64,000 bases of DNA from Pseudidiomarina atlantica (GTDB lineage Bacteria > Pseudomonadota > Gammaproteobacteria > Enterobacterales > Alteromonadaceae): contig NZ_JPIN01000002.1 of NCBI RefSeq assembly GCF_000753735.1, positions 186,001 through 250,000 on the forward strand, in the 5' to 3' direction. Position numbers and translations under genes: made by a program. Below, piece after piece: positions 1-9,732 of this stretch (position 1 is its first letter; the number at the start of each line of letters is the position of its first letter). The notes beneath the pieces are model-generated. The model saw only the letters and a list, made by a program, of their open reading frames with translations, had not been told where the DNA came from and made no database searches.

Positions 1-6
1 TCAAAC

Positions 7-552
7 GTGAAGAGCACTAAGCAGCGCACTGCCATGATGGTGCGGATCTGGCATCCGCTGATCCGCATCATTCATTGGAGTTTAGTGGCGATTTTTATCG
101 CCAACTATTTTGTTTTAGAAGCTGGCAGTGATTGGCATCAATGGCTTGGCTACGCAGCGGTAGCACTTATCGCGGTACGCATTATATGGGGTTTTATCGA
201 TCCTGGTTTCGGTAACTTTAAAACCGTTCACCTGAGTCAAGCTGCAATCAAAAGCCACTTTTCCCACCTTAAACAGCGCCATCTGCCGATCAAGTCGGGG
301 CACAATCCGCTTGGCTGGCTTATGGTGTTTGCGGTGATTGCCCTGTTCACCGGGCTGGGTGTGACCGGCTTTATGATGGAAGAAATCGACGCACTGTTTG
401 GTAATTCAACGCTCGAAGAAGTCCATGGGTGGCTTGCCGACATCCTTTACGCCGCGGCAATTGTTCATGTAGTGGCTATTCTCATCACCGGTTGGCGCGG
501 CCGCATCGAACTGATACGACCGATGATCACCGGTAAACGTCGGGTGCGCTAA
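7..552 (+). CDS. cytochrome b561-type membrane protein
   Basis: Small di-haem b-type cytochrome of the bacterial b561 / Ni-hydrogenase cytochrome b superfamily. It would move electrons in the inner membrane to or from a periplasmic partner. About four hydrophobic segments are visible, with histidines in helical positions: IHWSL near residue 25, WHQWLGY near 45, and EVHGWLAD plus IVHVVAIL near 140-160, which are plausible haem ligands. The C-terminus is basic (GKRRVR), typical of a cytoplasmic tail. The start is uncertain: GTG at 7 gives 181 residues, and ATG at 34 or 37 begins just before the conserved VRIWHPLIR stretch. The region upstream lies outside the window, so its operon partner cannot be seen. 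It converges on the next b561 gene with 13 bases between them. Family assignment is fairly sure; the physiological partner is unknown. Confidence 0.8.
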   Translation: MKSTKQRTAMMVRIWHPLIRIIHWSLVAIFIANYFVLEAGSDWHQWLGYAAVALIAVRIIWGFIDPGFGNFKTVHLSQAAIKSHFSHLKQRHLPIKSGHNPLGWLMVFAVIALFTGLGVTGFMMEEIDALFGNSTLEEVHGWLADILYAAAIVHVVAILITGWRGRIELIRPMITGKRRVR

Positions 553-565
553 AAAGCGCAACCCG

Positions 566-1105
566 TTACGGGCGACGGCGCCCCGTCATCGTCTGCAACA
601 CACCATCGCGACGAATCAGACCATGCTGAAGGGCGGCAGCCACGTGCACTAGAATCAGCACGATAAAGGCCAAGGCTACCCAGCCATGCACTTCTCGCAA
701 CATCCCGTACACTGCTAAATCCACCTCAAGCAACGCGGGTAGGGTCAGCACTCCAAACACTTCGAGCGGGCGACCGGCCGCATTTTGCATCAGATAGCCA
801 CTTACTGGCATGGCAAGCATACAGGCGTAGAGCCCGATGTGGCTCAACCGCGCACTGACGCGTTGCCATGCAGCCAGGTCTGCAGGCAACGCGGGCGCTT
901 GGGTGCGCATGCGTACCCAAAGCCGAATCAGCACCAGCACCAAGGCGACCAAACCAAATGACTTGTGCAACTGCAATAAGGTTAGCTGCCACGGCTCTAG
1001 CGCGCGCACCATGGTCAGTCCCGCAAAGAGTAAGGACAGGAGAAGCAAGGCCATCGACCAGTGTAACCACCGCGCAGCGCGGCTAAATTGCGGTACCTTA
1101 CTCAT
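566..1105 (-). CDS. cytochrome b561 paired with catalase-type peroxidase
   Basis: 179-residue four-helix cytochrome b561. It starts at ATG 1105 (MSKVPQFSRAARWLHWSM); upstream in-frame codons read into the preceding gene and lack family similarity. Histidines are seen in RWLHWSM near residue 15, LLQLHKSFG near 50, EVHGWVAL near 140 and LVHVAAAL near 155, the usual b561 haem ligands. It lies one base downstream of the catalase-like gene on the same strand, so the two are almost certainly cotranscribed. In this family pairing the b561 is thought to pass electrons across the inner membrane to the peroxidase, but that is inference. It is not closely similar to the b561 gene facing it. The divergent MarR operators at 2116-2155 probably control it. 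Confidence 0.88.
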   Translation of the reverse strand: MSKVPQFSRAARWLHWSMALLLLSLLFAGLTMVRALEPWQLTLLQLHKSFGLVALVLVLIRLWVRMRTQAPALPADLAAWQRVSARLSHIGLYACMLAMPVSGYLMQNAAGRPLEVFGVLTLPALLEVDLAVYGMLREVHGWVALAFIVLILVHVAAALQHGLIRRDGVLQTMTGRRRP

Positions 1106-1106
1106 G

Positions 1107-2102
1107 TTATTGCTCCCGTGCGCGGCGGCGATACGACTCGGCATAGGCGGCCGAACGTGCGCGCAAAATTTTATCTGCGGTAGGGGCCATGCCGTCTGGC
1201 AACACCAACGGATCAAAATTAATGGCGTTACAGTCACCCTCGAGTTGCGCAGTGGCGCTGCGCAATACAATTTGACCGGCGACAATTTCAGTACGCGCTG
1301 CTGGCCACAACACCGTTGGGTCAGTTTCGTCGTCGCTGGCCTCCGCCAAGGTGAACACTAAATCAAATACCACCGGTTGTTCGCGTAAACGCGCAGTGAA
1401 CTCTTGTTGCAGCGCATCGTCACTGTCAGCAAACTCTGCAGGAACAGTATCTACCAGCTCAGCACGCGGCACCGCGCGCCAACGCACGGCTTGGCGTTCG
1501 CCGTTGGCAGCAACCAGATAAAACGCATTAATGCTGTGGTACACCTCGGTGGCAAAGCTGCCGCTGGCGCGATATCCAGCCGCCCATTCACGAAAGGTTG
1601 CACTTTCAGGGTGTTCAGCAAAAAACTGCTGAATGGTGCCATTACCAAGCGCCACTAATTGCTGATAAAAATCTTGCGGATGACGCACCGCCATCACGGG
1701 TGGCGTGTTCATTGCGGTGCGCCAGACGTCACCTGCCGCAGTCTCGATACTGAGCGCTAAGCTGCGTACTGGTGCTTTTAAATCGGGTGCCATTGGATTG
1801 TTACCGGCAATCGAAATACGCCCTTGTAGCGGTGTTGAGCCCGCTGCAAACAGCGTCGCTGTTGAATAATCAGCCAACGCGCCACTACTGACAAAGTCAC
1901 CAGCGACACAAAAGCCTTTGGCATGAGCGCGGCGAAAGCCTTCATGTGGGGTGGCGCCTTGTTGTAAATCGACAAAGTCCTGTGCATCGACCTTGCTTGA
2001 CGGGAATCCTGTTGCGGCAACGTAAAATGCTAAGGCTAGCGCGCCAACCAGCACCCCTACCAAAGCATATCGCCACCAGCTGACTGCTTGTGCCATGATC
2101 AA
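1107..2102 (-). CDS. membrane-anchored catalase-family peroxidase
   Basis: 331-residue catalase-fold haem protein of the short srpA-like peroxidase type (full catalases are about 480 residues or longer). The N-terminus carries one hydrophobic segment (residues about 10-30) that should anchor it facing the periplasm. The conserved distal block is visible as GFRRAHAKGFCVAGDF, containing the catalytic His, and the family blocks PVRSLALS, FREWAAG and YHSINAFYLV follow. The C-terminal haem tyrosine region (SAAYAESYRRR) is present. It is the first gene of a two-gene operon with the b561 downstream and is divergent from a MarR regulator. It is likely to reduce peroxides using quinol-derived electrons through the b561 partner (inference). 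Confidence 0.88.
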   Translation of the reverse strand: MIMAQAVSWWRYALVGVLVGALALAFYVAATGFPSSKVDAQDFVDLQQGATPHEGFRRAHAKGFCVAGDFVSSGALADYSTATLFAAGSTPLQGRISIAGNNPMAPDLKAPVRSLALSIETAAGDVWRTAMNTPPVMAVRHPQDFYQQLVALGNGTIQQFFAEHPESATFREWAAGYRASGSFATEVYHSINAFYLVAANGERQAVRWRAVPRAELVDTVPAEFADSDDALQQEFTARLREQPVVFDLVFTLAEASDDETDPTVLWPAARTEIVAGQIVLRSATAQLEGDCNAINFDPLVLPDGMAPTADKILRARSAAYAESYRRRAREQ

Positions 2103-2115
2103 TCACTCCAACAAA

Positions 2116-2155
2116 ATCTTGAATTCAAGATAAATGAATAGTAGTTTGAATTCAA
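2116..2155. promoter_or_regulatory. two palindromic operator candidates (MarR type)
   Basis: Between the divergent catalase-like gene and the MarR gene lie two copies of a palindrome: a perfect 16-bp one, ATCTTGAATTCAAGAT (2116-2131), and a 10-bp core TTGAATTCAA (2146-2155) followed by the same GATAAAT-type flank. Centres are 27 bp apart. MarR proteins bind such dyads as dimers, so autoregulation plus control of the catalase-b561 operon is the simplest reading. Binding itself is inferred. Confidence 0.65.
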
Positions 2156-2187
2156 GATAAATAAACCACGTGAGGGATTACCTGCCA

Positions 2188-2676
2188 ATGGACGCTTTAG
2201 ATCACATTCAACAACTTTGGGCTAAGCAAATGCCAGAGCTTGATACATCGAGCATGGCGCTCATTGGCCGATTACAGATTTTGCACAAGCAATTAACCCA
2301 AACAATGTCGCAAACCTTTCGTCAATTCCAGCTCACTGATGCGGGTTTCGATGTGTTAGCGACTTTGCTACGCAGTGGCCCACCACACGCGCTAACGCCC
2401 AAACAGTTGCTTGAACAGCTGCTCGTCACTTCAGGTTCAATGACCAGCCGCATAGACTCGCTTGAAAAGCAGGGCCTTATTGCGCGCACTATAGGCATAA
2501 ACGACAAACGTCAGCGCCAAGTACAGCTAACCCCTAAAGGAAAAACAACTATCGAGCAGGCGATTAAGGCACACGTGGAGACACAGAAAAGGCTACTAAG
2601 TGTGCTGATCGAGCAGGAACAACGGGATTTAACAGAAATGCTGCGCACCTTTATGGCGCGCAGCGCACAAACTTAA
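2188..2676 (+). CDS. MarR-family transcriptional regulator
   Basis: 162-residue winged-helix MarR regulator. The HTH (about residues 65-95) reads LTPKQLLEQLLVTSGSMTSR, and the wing reads LIARTIGINDKRQRQVQLTP, with the typical acidic-basic DKRQRQ tip. ATG 2188 is preferred; a GTG at 2170 would extend it by six residues. A GAGG lies 12 bases before ATG 2188. The protein contains no cysteine at all, so it cannot be a thiol-switch OhrR; it must sense a ligand or another signal. It is divergent from the catalase-b561 pair, with two palindromes between, and its stop codon overlaps the stop of the convergent osmC-like gene. The setting indicates a peroxide, electrophile or respiratory stress regulator. 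Confidence 0.88.
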   Translation: MDALDHIQQLWAKQMPELDTSSMALIGRLQILHKQLTQTMSQTFRQFQLTDAGFDVLATLLRSGPPHALTPKQLLEQLLVTSGSMTSRIDSLEKQGLIARTIGINDKRQRQVQLTPKGKTTIEQAIKAHVETQKRLLSVLIEQEQRDLTEMLRTFMARSAQT

Positions 2677-3098
2677 GATTCGAGTTTTGCGTCAAGGGTG
2701 ATTTCGGCTTTGAATAGCTTGGAAATTGGACAGTTTTCTTTGGCAGCTTCGGCCGCTTCCAGGAATTTATCAACATCAGCACCAGGAATTTTGGCGCGTA
2801 ATTCTAAGTGAATTTTCGGTACGGCAAAGCCACCGTCTTGTTCTTCAAGGTGCACTGTCGCTTTGGTATCAATGCTATCGGCGACCATGTCATGCTCGCC
2901 CAACACCATCGACAAGGCCATTGAAAAACAGCCCGCATGTGCAGCACCAATGAGTTCTTCAGGATTGGTGCCTTTACCATCTTCAAATCGAGTACCAAAC
3001 GAATACTGCTGCTCGTCGAGCACACCACTTTGCGTTGAAACAGTACCTTTACCGTCTTTCAAACCACCTTGCCAATGAGCAGATGCAGTGCGTTTCAT
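2673..3098 (-). CDS. osmC: OsmC-family peroxidase
   Basis: 141-residue OsmC protein, full length for the subfamily. The two redox cysteines are in their conserved contexts, [12 protein letters not shown] (about residue 57) and ENCPISKL (about residue 123), which would reduce organic hydroperoxides. The early [16 protein letters not shown] block is the diagnostic OsmC signature and separates it from Ohr. A very strong Shine-Dalgarno (AAGGAGGT on the minus strand) precedes the ATG. The gene converges on the marR-type gene with overlapping stop codons. The cluster catalase-b561 / MarR / OsmC looks like one peroxide-defence locus, although osmC has its own promoter region toward upp. Confidence 0.92.
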   Translation of the reverse strand: MKRTASAHWQGGLKDGKGTVSTQSGVLDEQQYSFGTRFEDGKGTNPEELIGAAHAGCFSMALSMVLGEHDMVADSIDTKATVHLEEQDGGFAVPKIHLELRAKIPGADVDKFLEAAEAAKENCPISKLFKAEITLDAKLES

Positions 3099-3159
3099 AA
3101 GTACCTCCTTTTTAAAAGTGTACCTATAGTGTAGTCGCTACCCCCGGCTAAAGATCAAG

Positions 3160-3789
3160 TTAGCGGGTGCCGAATATCTTATCTCCCGCATCACCGAGCC
3201 CCGGTACGATATAGCCATGCTCGTTCAGATGGTCGTCGAGCGCAGCAGTATAAATCGGTACTTCGGGGTGGACAGCCGTCACTTTTTCAACGCCTTCAGG
3301 GGCGGCGACGAGCACCAGCACGCGAATGTCGGTGCAACCCTTGGCCTTGAGCATATCAAGCGTTGCGATCATGGTGCCGCCAGTGGCAAGCATGGGGTCG
3401 ATGACCAATGCGGTACGGTTGTCGATTTCACCGGCTAACTTTTCAAAATAAGCCACAGGTTCAAGAGTTTCTTCATTACGATAAAGGCCAACCACACTGA
3501 CCTTTGCCGCCGGCAGTGAGCTCAAAACACCGTCGAGCATCCCTAGGCCCGCACGTAAAATCGGCACCACAGTGACTTTCTTGCCTTTGATACGCTGCAC
3601 CTTGATGCGCGCACCGTCCCAGCCCTCAATTTCCTGCTCGACCAACGCAAAATCTTTGGTTGCTTCATAGGTCAACAGGTTGCCAAGTTCATTGGCAAGT
3701 TCGCGGAAGCTTTTAGTCGAAATACCAGCTTCGCGCATGAGTCCGAGTTTGTGTTGGATCAAAGGATGGTCGATTACGTGTAGCGTCAT
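3160..3789 (-). CDS. upp: uracil phosphoribosyltransferase
   Basis: 209 residues, the normal length. It makes UMP from uracil and PRPP in pyrimidine salvage in the cytoplasm. The PRPP loop [12 protein letters not shown] (about residues 129-140) is intact, and the uracil-binding C-terminal region [10 protein letters not shown] is conserved, as is [13 protein letters not shown] in the flexible arm. The start [19 protein letters not shown] matches the family. No uraA permease gene is adjacent in this window; upp stands alone between osmC and a divergent cytochrome c. Confidence 0.97.
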   Translation of the reverse strand: MTLHVIDHPLIQHKLGLMREAGISTKSFRELANELGNLLTYEATKDFALVEQEIEGWDGARIKVQRIKGKKVTVVPILRAGLGMLDGVLSSLPAAKVSVVGLYRNEETLEPVAYFEKLAGEIDNRTALVIDPMLATGGTMIATLDMLKAKGCTDIRVLVLVAAPEGVEKVTAVHPEVPIYTAALDDHLNEHGYIVPGLGDAGDKIFGTR

Positions 3790-3857
3790 GCTCTTTACTC
3801 GTAGTAGCTTGATTGGTACAAATGATTGACGGTAATTCTAGGTCAAAGGGAAGTGTC

Positions 3858-4289
3858 ATGCAGCTATTGCTACGAATTTTATTGTCTAGCGTCATGTTAG
3901 TAGGCCTGACGGGCTGTGTTGGCGGCAGCCAAACGGCAGAAAGCGAGCCGGCGATCGCGCCACCCGATGCTGAAACACTCGCACTCGGACAGAAACAATT
4001 TAAATACAAATGCGCCGCATGTCACAGCATGGAAGCAGGCGAAAATAGTCTGTTTGGACCTCATCTGAGCGGCATCGTCGGACGTCAAATTGGCACGCTG
4101 GCAGACTATTCATTCACCGAAATTGTCGCCGATCATGATTTTGTTTGGACGCGTCAGCGTTTAGACGACTGGTTGTTTGACCCGCAAACCATGGTTCCAG
4201 AAATGTGTATGCCTTTCCTTGGCTTACGCAACCCCACGCAGCGCCTGGCTTTGCTGCGTTATTTGGAATTTGCTGAGGTTGCCAAGTGA
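3858..4289 (+). CDS. class I cytochrome c lipoprotein
   Basis: 143-residue single-haem cytochrome c. The N-terminus is a lipoprotein signal with lipobox LTGC (Cys about residue 20), so it should be lipid-anchored facing the periplasm. The haem attachment motif is CAACH in FKYKCAACHSMEAG, and the distal Met ligand is probably in PQTMVPEMCMPF. The start is ATG 3858, preceded by AAGGGAAG; an upstream in-frame ATG at 3813 would destroy the signal peptide. It resembles soluble cytochrome c2/c550 proteins (PHLSGIVGRQIGTLADYSF). It lies directly upstream of the exported katG (121 bases), and the two could form a periplasmic peroxide/electron-transfer pair, though a separate promoter region for katG is likely. 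Confidence 0.9.
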   Translation: MQLLLRILLSSVMLVGLTGCVGGSQTAESEPAIAPPDAETLALGQKQFKYKCAACHSMEAGENSLFGPHLSGIVGRQIGTLADYSFTEIVADHDFVWTRQRLDDWLFDPQTMVPEMCMPFLGLRNPTQRLALLRYLEFAEVAK

Positions 4290-4345
4290 AGTTTCCGATT
4301 AACGTAATCTGATTTTTCAATCATCTTTGCCAGTCCTAATCTGCG

Positions 4346-6633
<2,288 letters not shown>

Positions 6634-6653
6634 GCCGAAACACATACAAGTAC

Positions 6654-6677
6654 AAGGCGCCTACGGGCGCCTTTTTT
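6654..6677 (+). terminator. Rho-independent terminator after katG
   Basis: An 8-bp stem AAGGCGCC / GGCGCCTT with a TACG tetraloop (6662-6665) is followed by a run of six T (6672-6677), 20 bases after the katG stop. It is a textbook intrinsic terminator. Confidence 0.9.
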
Positions 6678-6707
6678 GTGGTTAAGTTTCACTGCATAGT
6701 CAATAAA

Positions 6708-6725
6708 CCGTCACCGGGCTGTCAC
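6708..6725 (+). promoter_or_regulatory. Pho box upstream of the PlcP-like gene
   Basis: Two 7-bp direct repeats, CCGTCAC (6708-6714) and CTGTCAC (6719-6725), are separated by exactly 4 bp. This is the 7-4-7 architecture of a PhoB binding site (consensus CTGTCAT-N4-CTGTCAT). It lies 43 bases before the start codon. A second, even better, box precedes ppk. Confidence 0.75.
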
Positions 6726-6738
6726 CTAAGTGCTTGAT

Positions 6739-6770
6739 CATAAGCGCTTCCAAACACGGAGGCGCTTATG
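6739..6770 (+). promoter_or_regulatory. hairpin sequestering Shine-Dalgarno and start codon
   Basis: CATAAGCGCTTCC (6739-6751) can pair over all 13 positions with GGAGGCGCTTATG (6758-6770), with one T-G wobble at 6748/6761 and a six-base AAACAC loop. The 3' arm contains both the GGAGG Shine-Dalgarno and the ATG initiation codon of the metallophosphoesterase, so in the mRNA both would be buried. As DNA it could also be an operator dyad. The pairing is read directly from the sequence; its function is inferred. Confidence 0.6.
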
Positions 6771-7583
6771 ACTTACAGCAAACATCAATTGGCTATCGAT
6801 ACTCTGTTTCTGTCCGATATTCATTTAGGCACTATTTCGTGTCACGCCGAAACCTTACTTGAATTCTTAAAGATGGTGCATTGTCGCCGCGTTATATTGG
6901 TGGGTGATATTGTTGATTTGTGGTCTATAAAAGCCAAACGTCGCGGCCTTTGCGATGCGCAACTACAAGTGGTGAAGCAACTCTTAGCGATGGCGCGTGA
7001 AGGTATTGAGATCGTCTATGTGATGGGCAACCACGATGCCGGTTTTCGTAAGATCCTCGCCGACTATCCGTTTGATTATGGCATCACCAATATCAAGCTG
7101 TGTAATCAGCATGTCCACCAAACACGTCAAGGCAAGCGCTTTATTGTGGTGCACGGCGACCAATTTGATAATCAAGTGCGCTGTCCACAACTGCTGAGCT
7201 CACTTGCCGATAGTATTTATAGCGGTCTGTTGCTGGTCAATCGTTGGTGGAATCGGCGCCGCACGCATCGGGGAGAGCACTATTTCAGCCTTGCTAAAGC
7301 GGTTAAATCACGCTCAACGCGCGCGTTACGTTATATCCATGATTATCAACTGGCGGCGGCCGATTATGCTGCGCGCAAACATTTCGATGGCATTATTTGC
7401 GGTCATATCCACGTGCCAGCCATGCTTGAAATCGACAATGTCAGCTACCTGAATACGGGTGATTGGCAAGACTCGTGCACCGCCATTGTTGAGCACCTGA
7501 ATGGCGAGCTCGAGCTACTCGAAGTGCCAGCGTGGTTGCGCAGTCGCAATGCCGAGAAACTGTTGCCTCAGATAGTTGCGTAA
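6768..7583 (+). CDS. PlcP/LpxH-type calcineurin-like metallophosphoesterase
   Basis: 271-residue two-metal phosphoesterase. Metal ligands are in FLSDIHLG (residues about 14-21), LVGDIVDLW, MGNHDAG, VVHGDQFD and ICGHIHVP. The protein resembles the phosphate-starvation phospholipase C (PlcP) group, commonly annotated as UDP-2,3-diacylglucosamine diphosphatase-like, rather than canonical LpxH: NTGDWQDSCTAIVEHL near the C-terminus is typical of that group. PlcP cleaves phosphate-containing head groups from membrane phospholipids so that phosphate-free lipids can replace them. Control by a Pho box and linkage to ppk-ppx support this role. No glycosyltransferase (Agt) partner lies next to it. Translation start ATG 6768 lies inside a strong hairpin. 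Substrate assignment is inference. Confidence 0.85.
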   Translation: MTYSKHQLAIDTLFLSDIHLGTISCHAETLLEFLKMVHCRRVILVGDIVDLWSIKAKRRGLCDAQLQVVKQLLAMAREGIEIVYVMGNHDAGFRKILADYPFDYGITNIKLCNQHVHQTRQGKRFIVVHGDQFDNQVRCPQLLSSLADSIYSGLLLVNRWWNRRRTHRGEHYFSLAKAVKSRSTRALRYIHDYQLAAADYAARKHFDGIICGHIHVPAMLEIDNVSYLNTGDWQDSCTAIVEHLNGELELLEVPAWLRSRNAEKLLPQIVA

Positions 7584-7595
7584 ATACCCTTACAA

Positions 7596-7613
7596 CTGTC
7601 ATAAAAACGTCAT
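7596..7613 (+). promoter_or_regulatory. Pho box upstream of ppk
   Basis: CTGTCAT (7596-7602), four A bases, then ACGTCAT (7607-7613): a nearly perfect 7-4-7 PhoB site 56 bases before the ppk start codon. It indicates that ppk-ppx is induced at low phosphate. Confidence 0.82.
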
Positions 7614-7668
7614 ACTAAGTGTCGGTGCATCACGTAAAGTAATAACGTGATGTAACCGAGGGTAATGC

Positions 7669-9732
7669 ATGAAATTCTTTCCTAAAGAGCTCAGTTGGTT
7701 AGCCTTTAACGAGCGCGTATTACAAGAAGCTGCTGATAAAAGCGTGCCAGTCGTTGAGCGGATGCGCTTTTTAGGTATTTTCTCGGCCAACATGGATGAA
7801 TTTTTCCGTGTCCGTGTCGCCGACGTGCGGCGGAAAATCTTTTATGCACAAACCCCAAGCGAGCATGAACAAGCCGAAAAGCTGATGTCCCAAATTCAGC
7901 AAACCGTGGTGCGCCAACAAGAGCGTTTCGAAGCCATCTATCAAGATGTCATCAAGGCACTCGCGAAAAAGAATATTGCCGTTATCGATGAAACTCAAAC
8001 CACTGAGCAAGAACGCGAATGGCTAACGCAGTATTTTCACGAAAAGATTAAGCGCTATATTGTGCCGCTGCTGATTGGCCCCACCACCAATATGATTCAG
8101 GCCATTAATCAAGACGCCACCTACATGTGTGTGGAAATCAAGCTCGGCAAGAGTGTGCGTTATGCAGCACTCGAAGTGCCTACCGACGAGTTGTCGCGCT
8201 TTTTAAAGCTACCCTTTAAGAGCTTGAAGCGGAAAAAGCGCGTGATCATGCTCGATAACGTGATTCGTTTATGCATCGATGAGCTGTTCAAGGGCATTGT
8301 GCCTTACGACTCGTTGCGTGCCTTTTCGTTTAAAATGACGCGCGATTCCGAATATCGCTTGCCGCACGATATTGACCAAAGCGTGCTTGAGCGCATGGAG
8401 GAGGGCTTGCGTCAGCGTTTTGAGGCTGAGCCTGTGCGCTTGGTCTACGACAGCAGCATGCCGAAAGATATGCTGTATTTTTTGCATCATCAGTTGGGGC
8501 TGACGACCCATGATTCACTGGTGGCTGGCGGCCGTTACCGCAATACCCGCGATTTTGCCAGTTTCCAGAACTGGGGGCACAAATCACTGTTAAACCCGCC
8601 GATGCCGCCGCTTGAGCATCCGCATTTTGTCAAACATCGCAGCGTCTTTGATGCCATTGCCGAGCAGGACATTCTGCTTTACTACCCCTATCACAAGTTC
8701 GCGCACCTTACCGAAGTGATTCGCCAAGCCGCTTACGATCCCTTGGTACAGAGCATCCAAATTTGTATTTATCGTGTCGCGCCACATTCGCGTATCGTAC
8801 ATTCGCTCGTTGAAGCGGTGAATAACGGCAAGAAAGTAACAGTGCTGGTCGAGCTCCAAGCGCGTTTTGACGAAGAAGCCAATATCGAGTGGGCGAAACG
8901 CATGACCCACGAGGGCATACGCGTGATATTTGGTATTCAGGGGCTGAAAGTGCACTCCAAGCTGATTTTGATCAAGCGCAAGGAGCAAAAGACGCTGAAG
9001 CGTTATGCGCATATTGGCACTGGTAACTTCAATGAAAAAACCGCACAAATCTATACAGACTTCAGCTTATTCACCGCAGATCGCAGCATTTGTGAAGACG
9101 TAGAGCAAGTGTTTCAGTACTTAGAGGCGCCTTATCGACGCTTCCGCTTCAATCATTTGCTGGTATCACCGGTGAATTCACGCGACCGTTTAGACGATCT
9201 TATCGAGACCGAAATTGTGCATGCACAGCAAGGCAAACGCGCGGAGATTTTCGTCAAGGTCAACAATTTGGTCGATGAAGGCATTATCACTCGACTGTAC
9301 CGTGCATCTCGTGCTGGGGTTCGCGTCCGCGCCATTGTGCGCGGTATGTGTGCGCTGCGTGCTGGCGTTGCCGGCGTCAGTGAAAACATCGAAATCATAA
9401 GCATTGTTGACCGTTTTCTTGAGCATCCGCGGGTCTATTGCTTTCATAATGCCGGACAAGAACGTATCTTTATTTCTTCAGCTGACCTTATGGCGCGCAA
9501 TCTCGATGATCGGGTTGAGGTCGGTTGCCAAATTCAAGCCCAAGAGCTACAGCAACAAATCAAAACGATTCTTGAGCTACAATGGCAAGATACCACCAAA
9601 GCTCGCGTGCTCGATGCCGAACAAAAGAATACCTATCGACCGCGTGGTAACCGTAAGAAGATCCGCTCACAGCTAGCTATTTACGACTACTTAAAAGCTC
9701 AAGCCCAAGCCCCCAAGGGAACTGTTGAATGA
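7669..9732 (+). CDS. ppk1: polyphosphate kinase 1
   Basis: 687-residue PPK1, normal length, which reversibly polymerises the terminal phosphate of ATP into polyphosphate. N-terminal domain motifs ELSWLAFNERVL (residues about 5-17) and FFRVRVADVRR are conserved. The catalytic histidine lies in YAHIGTGNFNEKTA (near residue 445), and the second HKD-like half contains RVYCFHNAG and SSADLMARNLDDRVEV. It is preceded by a Pho box and its stop overlaps the ppx start (ATGA at 9729), so the pair is translationally coupled. Expression is expected to rise in phosphate limitation. Confidence 0.97.
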   Translation: MKFFPKELSWLAFNERVLQEAADKSVPVVERMRFLGIFSANMDEFFRVRVADVRRKIFYAQTPSEHEQAEKLMSQIQQTVVRQQERFEAIYQDVIKALAKKNIAVIDETQTTEQEREWLTQYFHEKIKRYIVPLLIGPTTNMIQAINQDATYMCVEIKLGKSVRYAALEVPTDELSRFLKLPFKSLKRKKRVIMLDNVIRLCIDELFKGIVPYDSLRAFSFKMTRDSEYRLPHDIDQSVLERMEEGLRQRFEAEPVRLVYDSSMPKDMLYFLHHQLGLTTHDSLVAGGRYRNTRDFASFQNWGHKSLLNPPMPPLEHPHFVKHRSVFDAIAEQDILLYYPYHKFAHLTEVIRQAAYDPLVQSIQICIYRVAPHSRIVHSLVEAVNNGKKVTVLVELQARFDEEANIEWAKRMTHEGIRVIFGIQGLKVHSKLILIKRKEQKTLKRYAHIGTGNFNEKTAQIYTDFSLFTADRSICEDVEQVFQYLEAPYRRFRFNHLLVSPVNSRDRLDDLIETEIVHAQQGKRAEIFVKVNNLVDEGIITRLYRASRAGVRVRAIVRGMCALRAGVAGVSENIEIISIVDRFLEHPRVYCFHNAGQERIFISSADLMARNLDDRVEVGCQIQAQELQQQIKTILELQWQDTTKARVLDAEQKNTYRPRGNRKKIRSQLAIYDYLKAQAQAPKGTVE

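Noticed and set aside
837-1361. 174-residue reading frame antisense to the b561 and catalase-like genes
   Set aside because: It overlaps two well-supported genes on the other strand, has no recognisable domain and no Shine-Dalgarno.
2188-2676. OhrR-type thiol-switch regulator for osmC
   Set aside because: The protein has no cysteine, so an OhrR-like redox mechanism is excluded.
6768-7583. canonical LpxH for lipid A synthesis
   Set aside because: The Pho box, neighbours and C-terminal signature fit the PlcP-like group better; LpxH is usually about 240 residues and unlinked to phosphate starvation. Not fully excluded.
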